A stretch of DNA of 46,380 nt from an uncultured Bifidobacterium sp. (GTDB lineage: Bacteria; Actinomycetota; Actinomycetes; Actinomycetales; Bifidobacteriaceae), in contig CALNAE010000033.1 in NCBI GenBank assembly GCA_937874315.1, forward strand, positions 1-46,380. The letters are read 5' to 3'. Numbering within the stretch: the first letter of the stretch is position 1; every line of letters begins with the position of its first letter. The position numbers were made by a program, and so were the translations under genes. Below the pieces are notes generated by a model. That model saw only the letters and a list, made by a program, of their open reading frames with translations. It ran no database searches and was not told the DNA's origin. Of the stretch, positions 1-7,770 are shown in pieces.

Positions 1-43
1 GCGGATCGCCATGCGGATCGCCATGCGGCGTTTCATCAACCAT
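1..43 (-). CDS. Possible 5' end of a gene running off the left edge (unknown)
   Basis: An ATG at 43-41 on the minus strand opens a frame that stays open to the window edge and reads M-V-D-E-T followed by two copies of P-H-G-D. A purine-rich GGAG-type sequence lies just upstream. The 12-base direct repeat at 1-24 creates the repeated P-H-G-D. It would be co-directional with the metal importer genes, so a metal-related protein is imaginable, but 14 codons cannot support any function. The plus strand is also open here and could instead be the end of a different gene. Confidence 0.2.
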   Translation of the reverse strand, partial: MVDETPHGDPHGDP

Positions 44-75
44 GCTCTCCGCCCTCTCGCGTTGATATCGTCGTG

Positions 76-94
76 GCCATCATCAGATGATGGC
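76..94. repeat. Inverted repeat downstream of the metal ABC operon
   Basis: GCCATCATC and GATGATGGC flank a single A, giving a perfect 9-base dyad that can form a hairpin with a small loop. It lies about 170 bases downstream of the last minus-strand permease gene and may help end that transcript. No T-run follows. The rest of 95-261 shows no coding region I can support. Confidence 0.35.
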
Positions 95-120
95 CGATGG
101 CAATGATATCGATGATCGTA

Positions 121-134
121 TCAGCGATCGCTGA
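121..134. repeat. 14-bp perfect palindrome TCAGCGATCGCTGA
   Basis: A perfect palindrome built around GCGATCGC in the non-coding stretch between the left-edge start and the metal permease. It could be a protein-binding site or chance; nothing else indicates a function. Confidence 0.3.
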
Positions 135-261
135 GATAGCTGGTATCTTTTTCGTACCGGAATCGCGCGTCGTCATGAAGGTGAGCGGGGGATACCGACC
201 TCTGGAGTCCATTGCGCCGGTCGTGTGCCGCCCACTTTTTCATATGGCCGCCGGCGGTGCG

Positions 262-1050
262 TCAGCGTGAACCTCGTCGCGTGACGAAGGTCGCGAAGAG
301 ATAGATCAGCAGGCTGAATGCGGTGCAGAAGAAGCCGATGGGCCAATCGGTGAGATAGCCCAACGCCAATGACGCCCAGATATCCAGCAGTGCGAGCCCC
401 GCGGACAAGACCATGGCCTTCCACGGGTGTCGAACCAATCTGCATGCCCCCGCCGCCGGACCGGTGAGCAGGGAGAACGACAGTAATGCGCCGATCTGTG
501 GTACGGACATCGTCGCGGCTCCGGCGAGCACGATCGCGAATATCACGTCGTACCAAGCCGGCGAAACGCCGAGCACCGTGCGTTGCTGCGGCATGATGGA
601 AGCCTCCAACAGCGGTTTGCGCACGATGATCACCGCAAGAATGCACAGTATGCCGATGATCAGCATCGGTATGATCTGCTGGGTGCCGACGCCCAGAATC
701 TGGCCGAACATCAACGAATACACCTGCAGCGCATATTTGCCGCTGAGCGAGAGGAACAACGATCCCGACGCCAACAGGATCACCAACGTCAGTGCGGTGG
801 CGGTGTCACTGCGTGCGCGCCGGCGTATCGCCGTGGAACCAAGCGAGCCAATCAACGCGAAGATACCCATGGTCAGCAGGGTATTGCCGCCGGTCAAAGC
901 GGCAAGTGCCGCACCGGCGAAGGCCCCGTTAGGCACTGCGTGGGCAAGGAACGATTCCCCGCGCAGCACCACGAAGAAACCGACCATGCCGCAGACGATC
1001 GCGGCCAATGAGCCACAGATCCACGCATTCATCATAAAAGGTGCGAACAT
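262..1050 (-). CDS. Metal ABC transporter permease (ABC-3 family), second copy
   Basis: A 262-residue polytopic inner-membrane protein of the ABC-3 (ZnuB/MntB/TroC) family. It would form half of the channel of a Mn(II)/Zn(II) importer with the permease encoded immediately upstream. Hydrophobic segments alternate with short loops through the whole protein (for example around residues 10-30, 50-80 and 180-215). The start at 1050 is chosen because its ATG shares one base with the TGA stop of the preceding permease gene; reading further upstream would run through that gene in another frame. It is last in the minus-strand order binding protein, ATPase, permease, permease. Family assignment is firm; the metal is inferred from the binding protein. 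Confidence 0.9.
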   Translation of the reverse strand: MFAPFMMNAWICGSLAAIVCGMVGFFVVLRGESFLAHAVPNGAFAGAALAALTGGNTLLTMGIFALIGSLGSTAIRRRARSDTATALTLVILLASGSLFLSLSGKYALQVYSLMFGQILGVGTQQIIPMLIIGILCILAVIIVRKPLLEASIMPQQRTVLGVSPAWYDVIFAIVLAGAATMSVPQIGALLSFSLLTGPAAGACRLVRHPWKAMVLSAGLALLDIWASLALGYLTDWPIGFFCTAFSLLIYLFATFVTRRGSR

Positions 1051-1943
1051 CAGCGATTCCCCCTTGTCAAGCGGGCGCGGCAGAAGGTAACCAATCGCGT
1101 TGCCAGCCATTCGAATGCGACCACCACGACGATCCAGAAACTCACCGGCCAATTCGCGTGGTGCGCGGTCCATCCGTAGCTGGCGTAGGACAGTGCGGTG
1201 CCGACCCAGACGGCCAGCACGCCGAGCGCTGCCGCGCGGGCCATGGTACGGCCCGTGCCGTGGCTGATCGACATCGCCGCCGAGGCGGGAATGACGATCA
1301 ACGCCGTCGACAGCACCGCGCCGATGCTGTATGACGACAATGCGACGGCCAATGACAGGCACGTCGTAAACGCCAGACGGATCAGTCGGACGTGGACTCC
1401 CGCAGCCTGCGCCAGGCTCTCATCCACGCATACCAGCATCATCTGCCGGCCGAACAGTATCAACGCGACGACCACGACCAGGCCCAAGACGCTGATCATA
1501 TAGGGGGCGTTGGGCAGCACCGAGAACAGCGAACCGAACAGAACGGACATGGTCGACGTCGAGGAATTGAGCTGCGAACCGAGATAGAGGAACAGGGCCG
1601 TCAGCCCCAGGCCGGTGCCGAGCACGAGACCGGTGACGGTGTCGCGTTCGCGGATCCGTCGCACGCCGATGCCCTCCATCACCCAGCCGAATATCAACGA
1701 GGCTATGAGAAAACCGGCCAACTGGTTCACTCCGATCAAGAACGCGCCCGCCCCGCCCACGGCTCCGAGGTCCGCCAGGGCATGGGCGCTGAATGCGTCG
1801 GCCTGCAAGACGACCAGACATCCGATCATCGCGCAGATCACCGCCACCACGCTGCCCACGAGCAGCGCCGTGCGCACGGTATGACTGGCGAAGAAGCCGG
1901 ACCAGGCCGATGCCGCCAGCGCGCTCGCCGCGAATGCAGTCAT
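1050..1943 (-). CDS. Metal ABC transporter permease (ABC-3 family), first copy
   Basis: A 297-residue membrane protein of the ABC-3 permease family with about eight hydrophobic segments and the family-type stretch D-A-F-S-A-H-A-L near residue 50. It pairs with the next permease to form the transmembrane channel of a divalent-metal importer. Its ATG overlaps the ATPase gene's TGA by four bases (ATGA) and its own stop touches the next ATG, so the genes should be translationally coupled. Two different permease genes suggest a heterodimeric channel, as in MntBCD-type or TroCD systems, whereas many Zn systems use one ZnuB homodimer. Confidence 0.9.
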   Translation of the reverse strand: MTAFAASALAASAWSGFFASHTVRTALLVGSVVAVICAMIGCLVVLQADAFSAHALADLGAVGGAGAFLIGVNQLAGFLIASLIFGWVMEGIGVRRIRERDTVTGLVLGTGLGLTALFLYLGSQLNSSTSTMSVLFGSLFSVLPNAPYMISVLGLVVVVALILFGRQMMLVCVDESLAQAAGVHVRLIRLAFTTCLSLAVALSSYSIGAVLSTALIVIPASAAMSISHGTGRTMARAAALGVLAVWVGTALSYASYGWTAHHANWPVSFWIVVVVAFEWLATRLVTFCRARLTRGNR

Positions 1944-2767
1944 CGTACCCGCCTCGCTTGTTCGGCGGACGTTGCCTCGCTGACGGGCAGGAGCACGCGA
2001 CGGCCGTTGACGACACCGACCTCGACCGGCTGCTGATAGAGCCGTGTCAACACGTCGGTGGTGATGATGTCGTCGGTGGGACCTTCCGTCAGATGTCCGG
2101 CACGTAGATACGCCACGGTGTCGGCGTAGGGAAGCAGAGGTGTGACGTCGTGCGAACTCATGAGCACGGCCGTTCCGTAAGCACGGCGTGCCTTGTCGAC
2201 CACATCCACGACACGCTGCGCCCCGGGCGGGTCGAGACTCGACAACGGCTCATCCATGAGCAGGACCTCTGGGGAGGCCACCAGCGCATGGGCGATCAGG
2301 GCGCGTTGCTGCTGTCCACCCGACAAACCTCCGATGGGTCGCTGAGCCAGAGCATCGATGTCCACGGCCTGCAGCGCCCGCAATACGGCATCGTTGAACC
2401 GTTGATTTCGGCGTGGGAATCCCAGACGCCCACCATCAAGGCCCAATGCGACCGTATCCCACACGGTCAGTGGAATGTCTGGATCGAAATCGACGTGTTG
2501 CGGGACGTATCCGATGCCACCGACGCCCTTGGCTCGTGACGGACGCGTCACCGAGCCGTTTGAAATGTGAATGGCGCCCAACAATGCCTGCAGCAATGTC
2601 GTTTTGCCCGAGCCGTTGGCGCCGATCAACGCCGTGAATCCACCGCGGCGCACGGTGATACCGACATGGTCGAGTACCCGATGGGCGTCACGGTAGACGG
2701 TCAGATCGTGTGCTGATAGCAGTATGCGTTCGGAAATCTCGCGCTGCTCATCAGTGGATGTGGTCAT
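1940..2767 (-). CDS. Metal ABC transporter ATP-binding protein
   Basis: A 275-residue cytoplasmic ATPase that powers metal uptake through the two permeases encoded downstream. Walker A is G-A-N-G-S-G-K-T-T at about residues 49-57, the ABC signature is L-S-G-G-Q-Q-Q-R, and Walker B is L-L-M-D-E-P, followed by the D-loop and a switch histidine in S-S-H-D. Length is typical for ZnuC/MntA-type ATPases. It begins three bases after the stop of the binding-protein gene and ends inside the first permease start codon. Metal specificity cannot be read from the ATPase. Confidence 0.93.
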   Translation of the reverse strand: MTTSTDEQREISERILLSAHDLTVYRDAHRVLDHVGITVRRGGFTALIGANGSGKTTLLQALLGAIHISNGSVTRPSRAKGVGGIGYVPQHVDFDPDIPLTVWDTVALGLDGGRLGFPRRNQRFNDAVLRALQAVDIDALAQRPIGGLSGGQQQRALIAHALVASPEVLLMDEPLSSLDPPGAQRVVDVVDKARRAYGTAVLMSSHDVTPLLPYADTVAYLRAGHLTEGPTDDIITTDVLTRLYQQPVEVGVVNGRRVLLPVSEATSAEQARRVR

Positions 2768-2770
2768 GGG

Positions 2771-3706
2771 TTACAACCGTTCCGACGAGGTGCCGTGTTC
2801 CACGGCAGCCGTCATTGCTTTGAGCTCGGCTTGCATCCAAGAGACGTAGTGATACCCGCTGGGCATGGTTTCATAGACGCCGACGACGGCGATCGTATTG
2901 CGTTTGGCGAGGTTGAGGTACTTGGTCGTCGTGTCATCGGTCACCTGTTGATTATAGAGGAACAGTTTGATCTGCTTGCCGGTGAACAATGACTCTTGAT
3001 ACGAGGAATCCTGCGACGAGGGGTCGGTGTCGTTCATGATGGCCGCCTGCAACGACCATGGGGTCAGCACCTTGACTCCCGAGAGTTCCAATAGATAGTC
3101 GGCAACCGGCTCGGTGACGGCGGCCGTGACGCCGTCATGCGCCGACTTGAAGTCGGCGATCTGGGACTGCAGACCCTCGAGGCTGGCCTGGAACTTCGTG
3201 TAGTTGGCGTCGAAGGTCTTGGCCTGCTTGGCGTCCATCTTGACCAGTTCATCCCTGAGCGCCGACGCGACCTTGAGCATGTTGCCGGGGTTGTACCACA
3301 GATGCGGATTCTTGGTTGAGTCCGGCAGTTTGAGCACTTTCTGCGCGGATATGACGACTCTGTGGTCATTGGGAGAGGCCGATTCGAGCTTGCTCATAAA
3401 ATCGTCGTACCCCAGCCCGTTCTCGATGACGATGTTTGCCGTTGAAATGGTCCGAGCGACACTGGTGCTCGCCTCGAATGTGTGCGGGTCGGTGTTTGGG
3501 TTGCTCATGATCGATGTCACCTTGACGGCCGCGCCGCCGATCGACTGCGCCACGTCTCCGTATTCATTTTCAGCCGCGACGATGGAAATCGTGCTGCCGG
3601 AGGAGGACGACCCGTTGGATGAGGATGATGAGCAGCCGGCCACGGTGGCCAGCATTGCGGCGACGGAGACGCCGACTGCCAACGTTTGCTTGATGTGCAT
3701 ATGCAT
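2771..3706 (-). CDS. Metal-binding lipoprotein of a Mn/Zn ABC importer (TroA/PsaA superfamily)
   Basis: A 311-residue solute-binding lipoprotein that captures divalent metal outside the membrane. The signal peptide ends in lipobox T-V-A-G-C with lipidated Cys25, followed by a serine-rich spacer (26-38). Likely ligands by family position are His76 (P-H-T-F-E), His136 (N-P-H-L-W-Y), Glu200 (T-E-P-V) and Glu280 (Y-E-T-M-P). Two histidines plus two carboxylates resemble Mn-binding PsaA more than Zn-binding ZnuA, and there is no His-rich loop. First gene of the importer operon. The ATG follows AAAGAAG at a spacing of about six. An AT-rich dyad 100-125 bases upstream suggests control by a metal repressor. 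Zn rather than Mn remains possible. Confidence 0.9.
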   Translation of the reverse strand: MHMHIKQTLAVGVSVAAMLATVAGCSSSSSNGSSSSGSTISIVAAENEYGDVAQSIGGAAVKVTSIMSNPNTDPHTFEASTSVARTISTANIVIENGLGYDDFMSKLESASPNDHRVVISAQKVLKLPDSTKNPHLWYNPGNMLKVASALRDELVKMDAKQAKTFDANYTKFQASLEGLQSQIADFKSAHDGVTAAVTEPVADYLLELSGVKVLTPWSLQAAIMNDTDPSSQDSSYQESLFTGKQIKLFLYNQQVTDDTTTKYLNLAKRNTIAVVGVYETMPSGYHYVSWMQAELKAMTAAVEHGTSSERL

Positions 3707-3801
3707 GCAATGCTTCTTTCAATTCTCGATCGATCGTCGGTTCGACGTCGATTTGGATGGGGCCGGCGATGACACCGGCTGGAATGTTCTATCAAGTAAT
3801 T

Positions 3802-3830
3802 AATAGAATCATTATCATTAACAAATGATA
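3802..3830. promoter_or_regulatory. Candidate metal-repressor operator (Fur/Zur-like or MntR-like)
   Basis: TATCATT and AATGATA (3813-3819, 3824-3830) form a perfect 7-base inverted repeat around AACA. On the minus strand the adjoining stretch reads AATGATAATGATTCTAT, which resembles GATAAT-type Fur/Zur boxes. It overlaps TTGTTA, a possible -35 for the metal operon, and is far more AT-rich than its surroundings. The regulator is not in this window, so its identity (Zur, Fur or a DtxR/MntR protein) is open. Confidence 0.55.
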
Positions 3831-3904
3831 GTCGTTCGCTGGACAAAATGCCTGAACGACCGGTCGCGTGTCGTCGACGCAACGCGTTGTTCACCTGTCT
3901 GTTC

Positions 3905-3917
3905 TAGGCTACAGACG
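3905..3917 (+). promoter_or_regulatory. Candidate leaderless -10 element for the alpha/beta hydrolase
   Basis: TAGGCT at 3905-3910 is followed by six bases and then the GTG start at 3917, so the expected transcription start would coincide with the start codon. No Shine-Dalgarno sequence precedes the GTG. A clear -35 is not visible. Confidence 0.4.
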
Positions 3918-4891
3918 TGGCACATATAGGACGTTGGCGCATACCGCTGGCTGGAATCCGTCAGAAAATCACCATTGAAGAGCATGACGCGCAGGCGCCG
4001 TTGATGGTCATGTTCCACGGCGGGCCATGGTCGCCGATGATCTATGGCATGTCCTATCTCGGTTTTTACCCCGAGCTCTTTCATCGATTCACCCTGGTGT
4101 GGTGGGATCAATATGGCTGCGGCACAAATTATGCCAACGATGTGCCGCCGACGATCGACGTCCATGATTTCGCCGCGATGGCCGTCGATCTGGTCGATGC
4201 CCTGCATCGTCGGTACCCGGACCGGGCCATTATCCTCAACGGGTTCTCCTTCGGCACCTATCTGACCATGCATGTGGCCGATGCGCGTCCCGACGTCATC
4301 AGCGCCGTCATCAACGTCGCGCCGATCATGAATATGCGCGAATCGATCGGCAACTTCACAAGATCCGTGGAAAACCGGCTGTCATCAGCGCAACGCCGGC
4401 AACTTGAGCGGCTCAGCGAAGGAACCCGCTATGATCCCTATCTCAGTCGAGTGGAGTCATTGGCCGCGAGATTCACCCATGGATTCTCATATCGCGCACC
4501 GATATTCAACGGCATGCTGCTGCGATGGCTGCTGAGGTGGTTCACATCACGAGAATATGGATTGAGCGATGTGTGGGGAGCGGCGATGGGGTTGTTGCCC
4601 CCCGGGCGCAGCCCACGGTTCGCTCGGCTCTGGGACTCGATGGGGCAGATCGATCTGTGGTCGATCGCGCGGTCCACGAAGATACCCGTCCTCTATATCC
4701 AAGGGGACAGCGAGCTGTATGTGCTCCCCGATCAGTTGTGCAGATTGGCCGCACGCCGTTCATCGGTGCATTATGTTCGCATCTCGCGCAGTGGCCATAT
4801 TCCCACGCGTCGAGCCTGGAAGCTCATGGAACAGGCCATGATCGATTTCGGCGTCGACGTGACGGCGAGCGGCGAGGACGAGTCCCGTTGA
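3917..4891 (+). CDS. Alpha/beta hydrolase, proline iminopeptidase-like (peptidase S33 type)
   Basis: A 324-residue alpha/beta-hydrolase. HGGPW at residues 34-38 (oxyanion region) and W-W-D-Q-Y-G-C-G at 62-69 match the proline iminopeptidase branch. The nucleophile elbow is G-F-S-F-G with Ser111; Asp264 in Q-G-D and His294 in S-G-H complete a likely triad. Residues about 140-230 form a helical lid. No signal peptide, so probably cytoplasmic. It would cleave N-terminal residues from small peptides or hydrolyse esters or amides; the substrate cannot be read. The GTG start has no ribosome-binding site and probably begins a leaderless mRNA. It diverges from the metal importer operon, so the operator region might affect both. 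Confidence 0.8.
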   Translation: MAHIGRWRIPLAGIRQKITIEEHDAQAPLMVMFHGGPWSPMIYGMSYLGFYPELFHRFTLVWWDQYGCGTNYANDVPPTIDVHDFAAMAVDLVDALHRRYPDRAIILNGFSFGTYLTMHVADARPDVISAVINVAPIMNMRESIGNFTRSVENRLSSAQRRQLERLSEGTRYDPYLSRVESLAARFTHGFSYRAPIFNGMLLRWLLRWFTSREYGLSDVWGAAMGLLPPGRSPRFARLWDSMGQIDLWSIARSTKIPVLYIQGDSELYVLPDQLCRLAARRSSVHYVRISRSGHIPTRRAWKLMEQAMIDFGVDVTASGEDESR

Positions 4892-4997
4892 GCTGAAGCC
4901 GTGTCCACATGCCTTCGACCACAATAGTCGTCGCGGATGGACCGATCCTCGTTCGATCCACGATGATGAATGCATCGATGGGAACGAAGGAGGGATC

Positions 4998-5747
4998 ATG
5001 CAGGACGCAAGAAGGCGACGTTTCTGGCTACGAGATGAACATCGACGACGACGGAGCGACGCCACAAGACGGCTCGCCAACACATGTATCGTGCTCTGTC
5101 TCGCGATCGTTGTCATGACTTCGACAAGCGGCATGACGCGTGGCGCGGTCGTGCCGGACACGTGGCAGAACGTGGTGGGATCAGGGACTCGTTGTCATAC
5201 GCGGTCGTTATCCGCGCGCAACGATCCGAACGCGGTGAATGCGCGGTTGGACGCAGATCGACGAGTCAGCGTCGGCACGACACGCGGCGGAAAGACGCAG
5301 GGGTCGGCAGGATGGGTGTCCGACGCATCACGATCGCCATGCCAGGCGAAATTCGTCTGGCCGGTGACCACGGTATCGGTGCTGCGTGGTTTCGAGCCTC
5401 CCGCGAAGCCATGGCTGTCGGGCCATCGAGGTGTTGATCTTGCCACGCGTCGCGGTGACGAATTGAAGGCGCCCGCACAGGGCATAATCTCCTTCGCTGG
5501 CACGGTTGCCGGTAAATCGGTGGTCAGCATCCGGCATGGTGAGATGACTTCGACATTCGAGCCGGCTTCGACGGCGCTCTCGGTGGGGGACGCGGTTCGG
5601 CAAGGAGAACCATTCGCGCAGGTGCAGGGAGCGTCGGATCACTGCGCGGATTCCTGTGTGCATTGGGGCATCAAGCGCCAGGACGGCTATCTCGATCCCG
5701 TGGCTCAGACCCTGCACCGGCGTATTGCGCTTAAACCGGCCATATAA
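4998..5747 (+). CDS. Secreted M23-family (LytM-like) protein with Cys-x-His in the metal site
   Basis: A 249-residue protein with an N-terminal arginine-rich cytoplasmic segment, one membrane or signal segment (about 29-41), a low-complexity linker and a C-terminal LytM/M23 domain (120-235). Metal-site residues H143 and D147 (G-H-R-G-V-D-L) and H222 (H-W-G-I) are present, but the first His of the usual HxH is Cys220. This C-x-H-W-G form is, as I recall, common in actinobacterial homologues, so the protein may be an altered hydrolase or a peptidoglycan-binding factor. The start is well supported by AAGGAGGGATC before the ATG. Probable role: cell-wall remodelling outside the membrane. Confidence 0.82.
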   Translation: MQDARRRRFWLRDEHRRRRSDATRRLANTCIVLCLAIVVMTSTSGMTRGAVVPDTWQNVVGSGTRCHTRSLSARNDPNAVNARLDADRRVSVGTTRGGKTQGSAGWVSDASRSPCQAKFVWPVTTVSVLRGFEPPAKPWLSGHRGVDLATRRGDELKAPAQGIISFAGTVAGKSVVSIRHGEMTSTFEPASTALSVGDAVRQGEPFAQVQGASDHCADSCVHWGIKRQDGYLDPVAQTLHRRIALKPAI

Positions 5748-5784
5748 ACCGGTCCGGTCACATAAACCGGTCATATAGAACGGT
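5730..5784. repeat. Imperfect tandem copies of CATATAAACCGGT
   Basis: CATATAAACCGGT (5741-5753), CACATAAACCGGT (5759-5771) and CATATAGAACGGT (5772-5784), with a partial TTAAACCGGC just before, straddle the stop codon of the M23 gene. The repeats occupy the start of the intergenic stretch before the acyl-CoA synthetase. They may be decayed duplications or binding sites. Confidence 0.45.
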
Positions 5785-5891
5785 CGTCAACTCGAATGGG
5801 TCGTTCAATTTGTTGAGCAAGACCATGCGGTTTTCCGGTGTCACACGGTATCATGATGGGAGAATCGGGTTCCTTTATAGGGGAGACAGAG

Positions 5892-7733
5892 ATGAAACAG
5901 GAATTTACACAGCCGTTGACTCAGCCCATCGACAGCGATAAAAACATATTTTCGATTCTTGAAGACCGTGTTGCGCGGGCACCCGAGGACGATCTGGTGG
6001 AATATCAGGACGGCAATGGCAGATGGGATTCGTTCAGTGCGATCCAATTCAGGAATCTGGTCATCGGCATCGCCAAAGGCCTGATTGCCAGGGGAGTGAT
6101 GCCGGGGGACGCCGTTGCGATCATAGCGCATACGTCATGGCAGTGGACGGCTCTCGATATGGCCATCATGTCCATCGGGGCGCTCACCGTGCCGGTGTAC
6201 GAAACGAATTCGCCGTCGCAGGTGAACATGATCTTCAATGACGCAAAGGTCACCATGGCCTTCGCGGAAGACGATATGCAGCGTGACAAGATCGAACAGG
6301 TCCGCAGCAGCTGTCCTTTGCTCGGCGATGTCTACGTCATGGCAATGGGCGCCGTCGACACCATGACGGCGTTCGGCAGCCAGATCGGCGACGAGGAATT
6401 CTACGAACGCGAGCGGGCGGTCAAGGGCACCGATATGGCCACCATCGTGTATACGTCGGGTTCGACCGGCACTCCCAAGGGCATTGAGCTCAGTCATGGA
6501 AATTTTGTGTTCATCACGTATTCCGGCGTGCAGTCCATGCCCGACATCGCACTGAAACCGAATCGGCGGCTGCTGCTGTTCCTGCCGTTGGCCCATGTGT
6601 TCGCGCGGTACATGCAGTTCTTTAGTTTCGCCGGTAATGTGACGCTGGGGCTGTCTGGGAATTTCAAGACGATCATCGCCGATTTTGCGAAGTTCAAGCC
6701 GACGTTTATCCTCGCCGTCCCCAGGGTCTTCGAGAAAATCTACAATGCCGCTTCCCAACGCGCCGGTTTGGGGCTCAAGGGCAGGATCTTCTCCAAGGCC
6801 ACCGACGTCGCCCGGGACTGGTCGAAGGCCCAGCAGTCCGGACACGGCGTTCCCTTCGCGTTGCAGCTGCGCCACGCGGTGAACGACAAGCTCGTGTATT
6901 CCCAGATCATGCAGATCTTCGGTGGTTCCGTCGAATATGCGGTGTCGGGCGGGGCTCCGTTGGATGCCAATATCGCGCATTTCTTTAACGGTGTGGGACT
7001 GCCGTTGCTGGAAGGATATGGCATGACGGAGATGTGTGCCCCGTGCTGTGTGAATCCGACACGAGGGTATCGTATAGGCACCATCGGCGTCCCGTTGCAG
7101 GGGGTGTCCATGGGTGTGGACGACACCGGGGAACTGTGCGTCAAGAGCAGGGCGATCTGTCTGGGCTATCATAACCATCCCGAGATAACGGCCCAGCAGA
7201 TTCACGATGGCTGGTTGCATACCGGTGATTTGGGATCGGTCGATGAGGATGGTTTCGTCACCTTGACCGGCCGGAAGAAGGACCTCATCATCACAGCGGG
7301 AGGGAAGAACGTCTCGCCGGCCGAGGTGGAATCTTCCGTAATGACGTCTCCGGTAGTCGGACAGTGTGTGCTGGTCGGGGATCGCAAGCCATTCATCGGT
7401 GCCATCATCTCACTGGACCTCGCAGAAGCCAACGCCTGGCTCAAATCCGAAGGTGCGCCCCAAGTGTCCAGTCTGGTCGAGGCCAGCAGGAACCCCATCA
7501 TCTATGCCGAGGTCGAGCGTGCCGTCAACAAGGCGAACGAACTCGTGTCGCGCGCGGAATCCATCAGAAAATTCGAGATAGTTCCGGAGGAGTTCACCGA
7601 GGCCAATGGCATGCTCACCCCGAGTCTGAAAGCCAAACGCCAGGTCATCACCGAGCACTATCGCACCCTTATCGATACCGTCATCTACGCGCCACGCAAA
7701 CCGCGCGGCACACAGAACAGGAATAACGAGTGA
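5892..7733 (+). CDS. Long-chain acyl-CoA synthetase (AMP-binding), copy 1
   Basis: A 613-residue ANL-superfamily enzyme that activates fatty acids to acyl-AMP and then acyl-CoA, similar to FadD15-type ligases. The ATP-binding loop Y-T-S-G-S-T-G-T-P-K-G is near residue 187, the A5-type motif G-Y-G-M-T-E near 375, and T-G-D-L with G-R-K-K-D marks the hinge to the C-terminal lid. The start at 5892 is preferred over an upstream GTG (5838) because GGGGAGACAGAG precedes it and family homology begins soon after. A second related copy lies at 12860. As bifidobacteria are thought to lack beta-oxidation, a role in loading exogenous fatty acids for lipid synthesis is more likely than catabolism (inference). 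Confidence 0.9.
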   Translation: MKQEFTQPLTQPIDSDKNIFSILEDRVARAPEDDLVEYQDGNGRWDSFSAIQFRNLVIGIAKGLIARGVMPGDAVAIIAHTSWQWTALDMAIMSIGALTVPVYETNSPSQVNMIFNDAKVTMAFAEDDMQRDKIEQVRSSCPLLGDVYVMAMGAVDTMTAFGSQIGDEEFYERERAVKGTDMATIVYTSGSTGTPKGIELSHGNFVFITYSGVQSMPDIALKPNRRLLLFLPLAHVFARYMQFFSFAGNVTLGLSGNFKTIIADFAKFKPTFILAVPRVFEKIYNAASQRAGLGLKGRIFSKATDVARDWSKAQQSGHGVPFALQLRHAVNDKLVYSQIMQIFGGSVEYAVSGGAPLDANIAHFFNGVGLPLLEGYGMTEMCAPCCVNPTRGYRIGTIGVPLQGVSMGVDDTGELCVKSRAICLGYHNHPEITAQQIHDGWLHTGDLGSVDEDGFVTLTGRKKDLIITAGGKNVSPAEVESSVMTSPVVGQCVLVGDRKPFIGAIISLDLAEANAWLKSEGAPQVSSLVEASRNPIIYAEVERAVNKANELVSRAESIRKFEIVPEEFTEANGMLTPSLKAKRQVITEHYRTLIDTVIYAPRKPRGTQNRNNE

Positions 7734-7770
7734 ATGACGCAGTCGTCCGACGGCCGTCCTTACGATCGCC

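Noticed and set aside
413..1090. Long open frame on the plus strand opposite the metal permeases
   Set aside because: The minus strand encodes clear ABC-3 permeases with overlapping starts and stops; the plus frame is a by-product of codon bias and has no family features.
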